Both the position numbers and the translations under genes were made by a program. Shown piece by piece: positions 63,266-64,000 of a stretch of 64,000 bases of DNA; position 1 is the first letter of the stretch, and the number at the start of each line of letters is the position of its first letter. Origin of the DNA: Emticicia sp051209875 (GTDB taxonomy: Bacteria; Bacteroidota; Bacteroidia; Cytophagales; Spirosomataceae); assembly GCF_051209875.1 (NCBI RefSeq), contig NZ_JBNTQY010000001.1:4092001-4156000 (forward strand), in the 5' to 3' direction. The notes beneath the pieces were generated by a model, which saw nothing but the letters and a program-made list of their open reading frames with translations, searched no databases and was not told the DNA's origin.

Positions 63266-64000
63266 TTACTTCTTCCCCCCTCTTAATTCTATCACTAAAG
63301 CACCAATCACCAGCAGAACCATCGCTATTGAAGCAAATAAATCTATTTTTGCACCGATTACAACAGATTTTGGCTGAAACTTGAACTCTATTTTATGTTT
63401 TCCTGCTGGTACAACCATTGCACGCAACACATAATTGGCTCTAAAATGCGGTGTTTCTTGGCCATCTACATACGATTTCCAATCTTCGTTTCCACGATAA
63501 TAGATTTCTGAAAATATCGCCACTTGATTAGAAGCTGAGTTCGATTCGTAAGACAAGAAATTCGGTTTATACTCCGTCAATTTGATACTTGCCGTAGTAT
63601 CTTGTTTGATAGGTTTTTCTTTGAGATAAGGCTCAAATCTTTGATCCACGAAAGCAACCATTCGTGGGTTAAAATTCCCTACAGATTTAATTTCTTCATC
63701 CGCATTTTTTACAATTTTTACTTCATTTACAAACCAGGCATTTCCCAAAGCATCAGGGTTGCGTTGAGCAGCCACGCCTCCATCTTGCGTTGGTGTAATA
63801 AAGTATTTAGTATTCAGCATATTGAAAATCGGAATATTGTACTTTCCATCCTTTGTCATGGCATTATCATACAATTCTTGAATCCTTTTCAACTTTGCTC
63901 CATGATAGCCACCAACAGATTTATGAAAATACGAAGCTGTTGCATCAGCAAAAAAGCCTTGGTTAGTTGCCATATCTACTACTCTAAAATCAGGGTCTTT
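63266..64000 (-). CDS. YfhO-family membrane protein, C-terminal part
   Basis: The open frame continues beyond the right border (reading KDPDFRVVDMATNQGFFADA from the edge), so only the last 245 codons are seen. The sequence HKSVGGYHGAKLKRIQELYD, FNMLNTKYFITPTQDGG, YRGNEDWKSYVDG and VPAGKHKIEFKFQPKSVVIG is typical of the C-terminal part of YfhO-like glycosyltransferase-related membrane proteins, which transfer sugars to surface polymers. One last transmembrane helix (IDLFASIAMVLLVIGALVI) is followed by a short basic tail. Confidence 0.85.
   Translation of the reverse strand, partial: KDPDFRVVDMATNQGFFADATASYFHKSVGGYHGAKLKRIQELYDNAMTKDGKYNIPIFNMLNTKYFITPTQDGGVAAQRNPDALGNAWFVNEVKIVKNADEEIKSVGNFNPRMVAFVDQRFEPYLKEKPIKQDTTASIKLTEYKPNFLSYESNSASNQVAIFSEIYYRGNEDWKSYVDGQETPHFRANYVLRAMVVPAGKHKIEFKFQPKSVVIGAKIDLFASIAMVLLVIGALVIELRGGKK

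Noticed and set aside
1..64000. tRNA or rRNA genes
   Set aside because: No cloverleaf-type or rRNA-like conserved stretch was recognised by eye; a tRNAscan or Infernal run would be needed to be certain.

Overview
The window is AT-rich DNA from a member of the Bacteroidetes, probably Cytophagales or a relative. The support is the TAnnTTTG-type promoters, weak Shine-Dalgarno usage, DUF3127 and DUF3871-like proteins, a YfhO-like membrane protein, lipoproteins with LxGC/LxSC boxes, and an ebo cluster that includes the dehydroquinate-synthase-like gene. This is inferred from gene content; there is no rRNA in the window.

Layout. (1) 1-4.7 kb: chromosomal genes on the minus strand, namely two unrecognised exported proteins and a large membrane-anchored protein. 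(2) 4.8-6.7 kb: mnmE (tRNA-modification GTPase), carrying an in-frame DUF559-nuclease insertion between 86-bp direct repeats inside its G domain. (3) 6.7-47.8 kb: a genomic island of about 41 kb integrated at the 3' end of mnmE. It is bounded by 18-bp direct repeats (16/18 identical) that both encode FCIGK-stop. Just inside the left end lie a terminator, integrase arm-type repeats, an Xis-like HTH protein and a tyrosine integrase, followed by a primase/helicase and a DUF3127 protein. The right end carries a Sak4-like ATPase and a DUF3871-like protein. (4) 47.9-54.5 kb: the host ebo cluster eboABCDEF. (5) 54.6-64 kb: housekeeping and small accessory genes (SGNH hydrolase fusion, HipA-like/DUF3037 pair, ParE-type toxin-antitoxin, DUF3820, HtrA-like protease, SDR, D-aminoacylase, methyltransferase, YfhO-like fragment).

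Island cargo falls into modules separated by five copies of a 46-bp element: 9-bp inverted arms ACCCAACCA/TGGTTGGGT around a spacer of exactly 28 nt. The modules are (a) a DUF3127 protein plus a UvrD-like helicase; (b) a 10-kb phospho-signalling cluster of two FHA/zinc-ribbon proteins, a membrane protein, PP2C phosphatase, caspase-like protease, Ser/Thr kinase with TPRs, a TPR protein and a repeat lipoprotein, with a convergent sigma/anti-sigma-like pair; (c) a type I restriction-modification operon hsdR-hsdS-MBL-AlbA-hsdM; (d) a DISARM-type operon drmE-drmA-drmB on the minus strand without drmC or a methylase of its own.

The strongest candidates for something new are module (b), a complete kinase/phosphatase/FHA/caspase circuit inside a defence island, and the repeated 46-bp element that seems to delimit the cargo cassettes. 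The incomplete DISARM next to a type I methylase and the DUF559 insertion in mnmE come next. No tRNA, rRNA, CRISPR array, relaxase or conjugation genes were seen.
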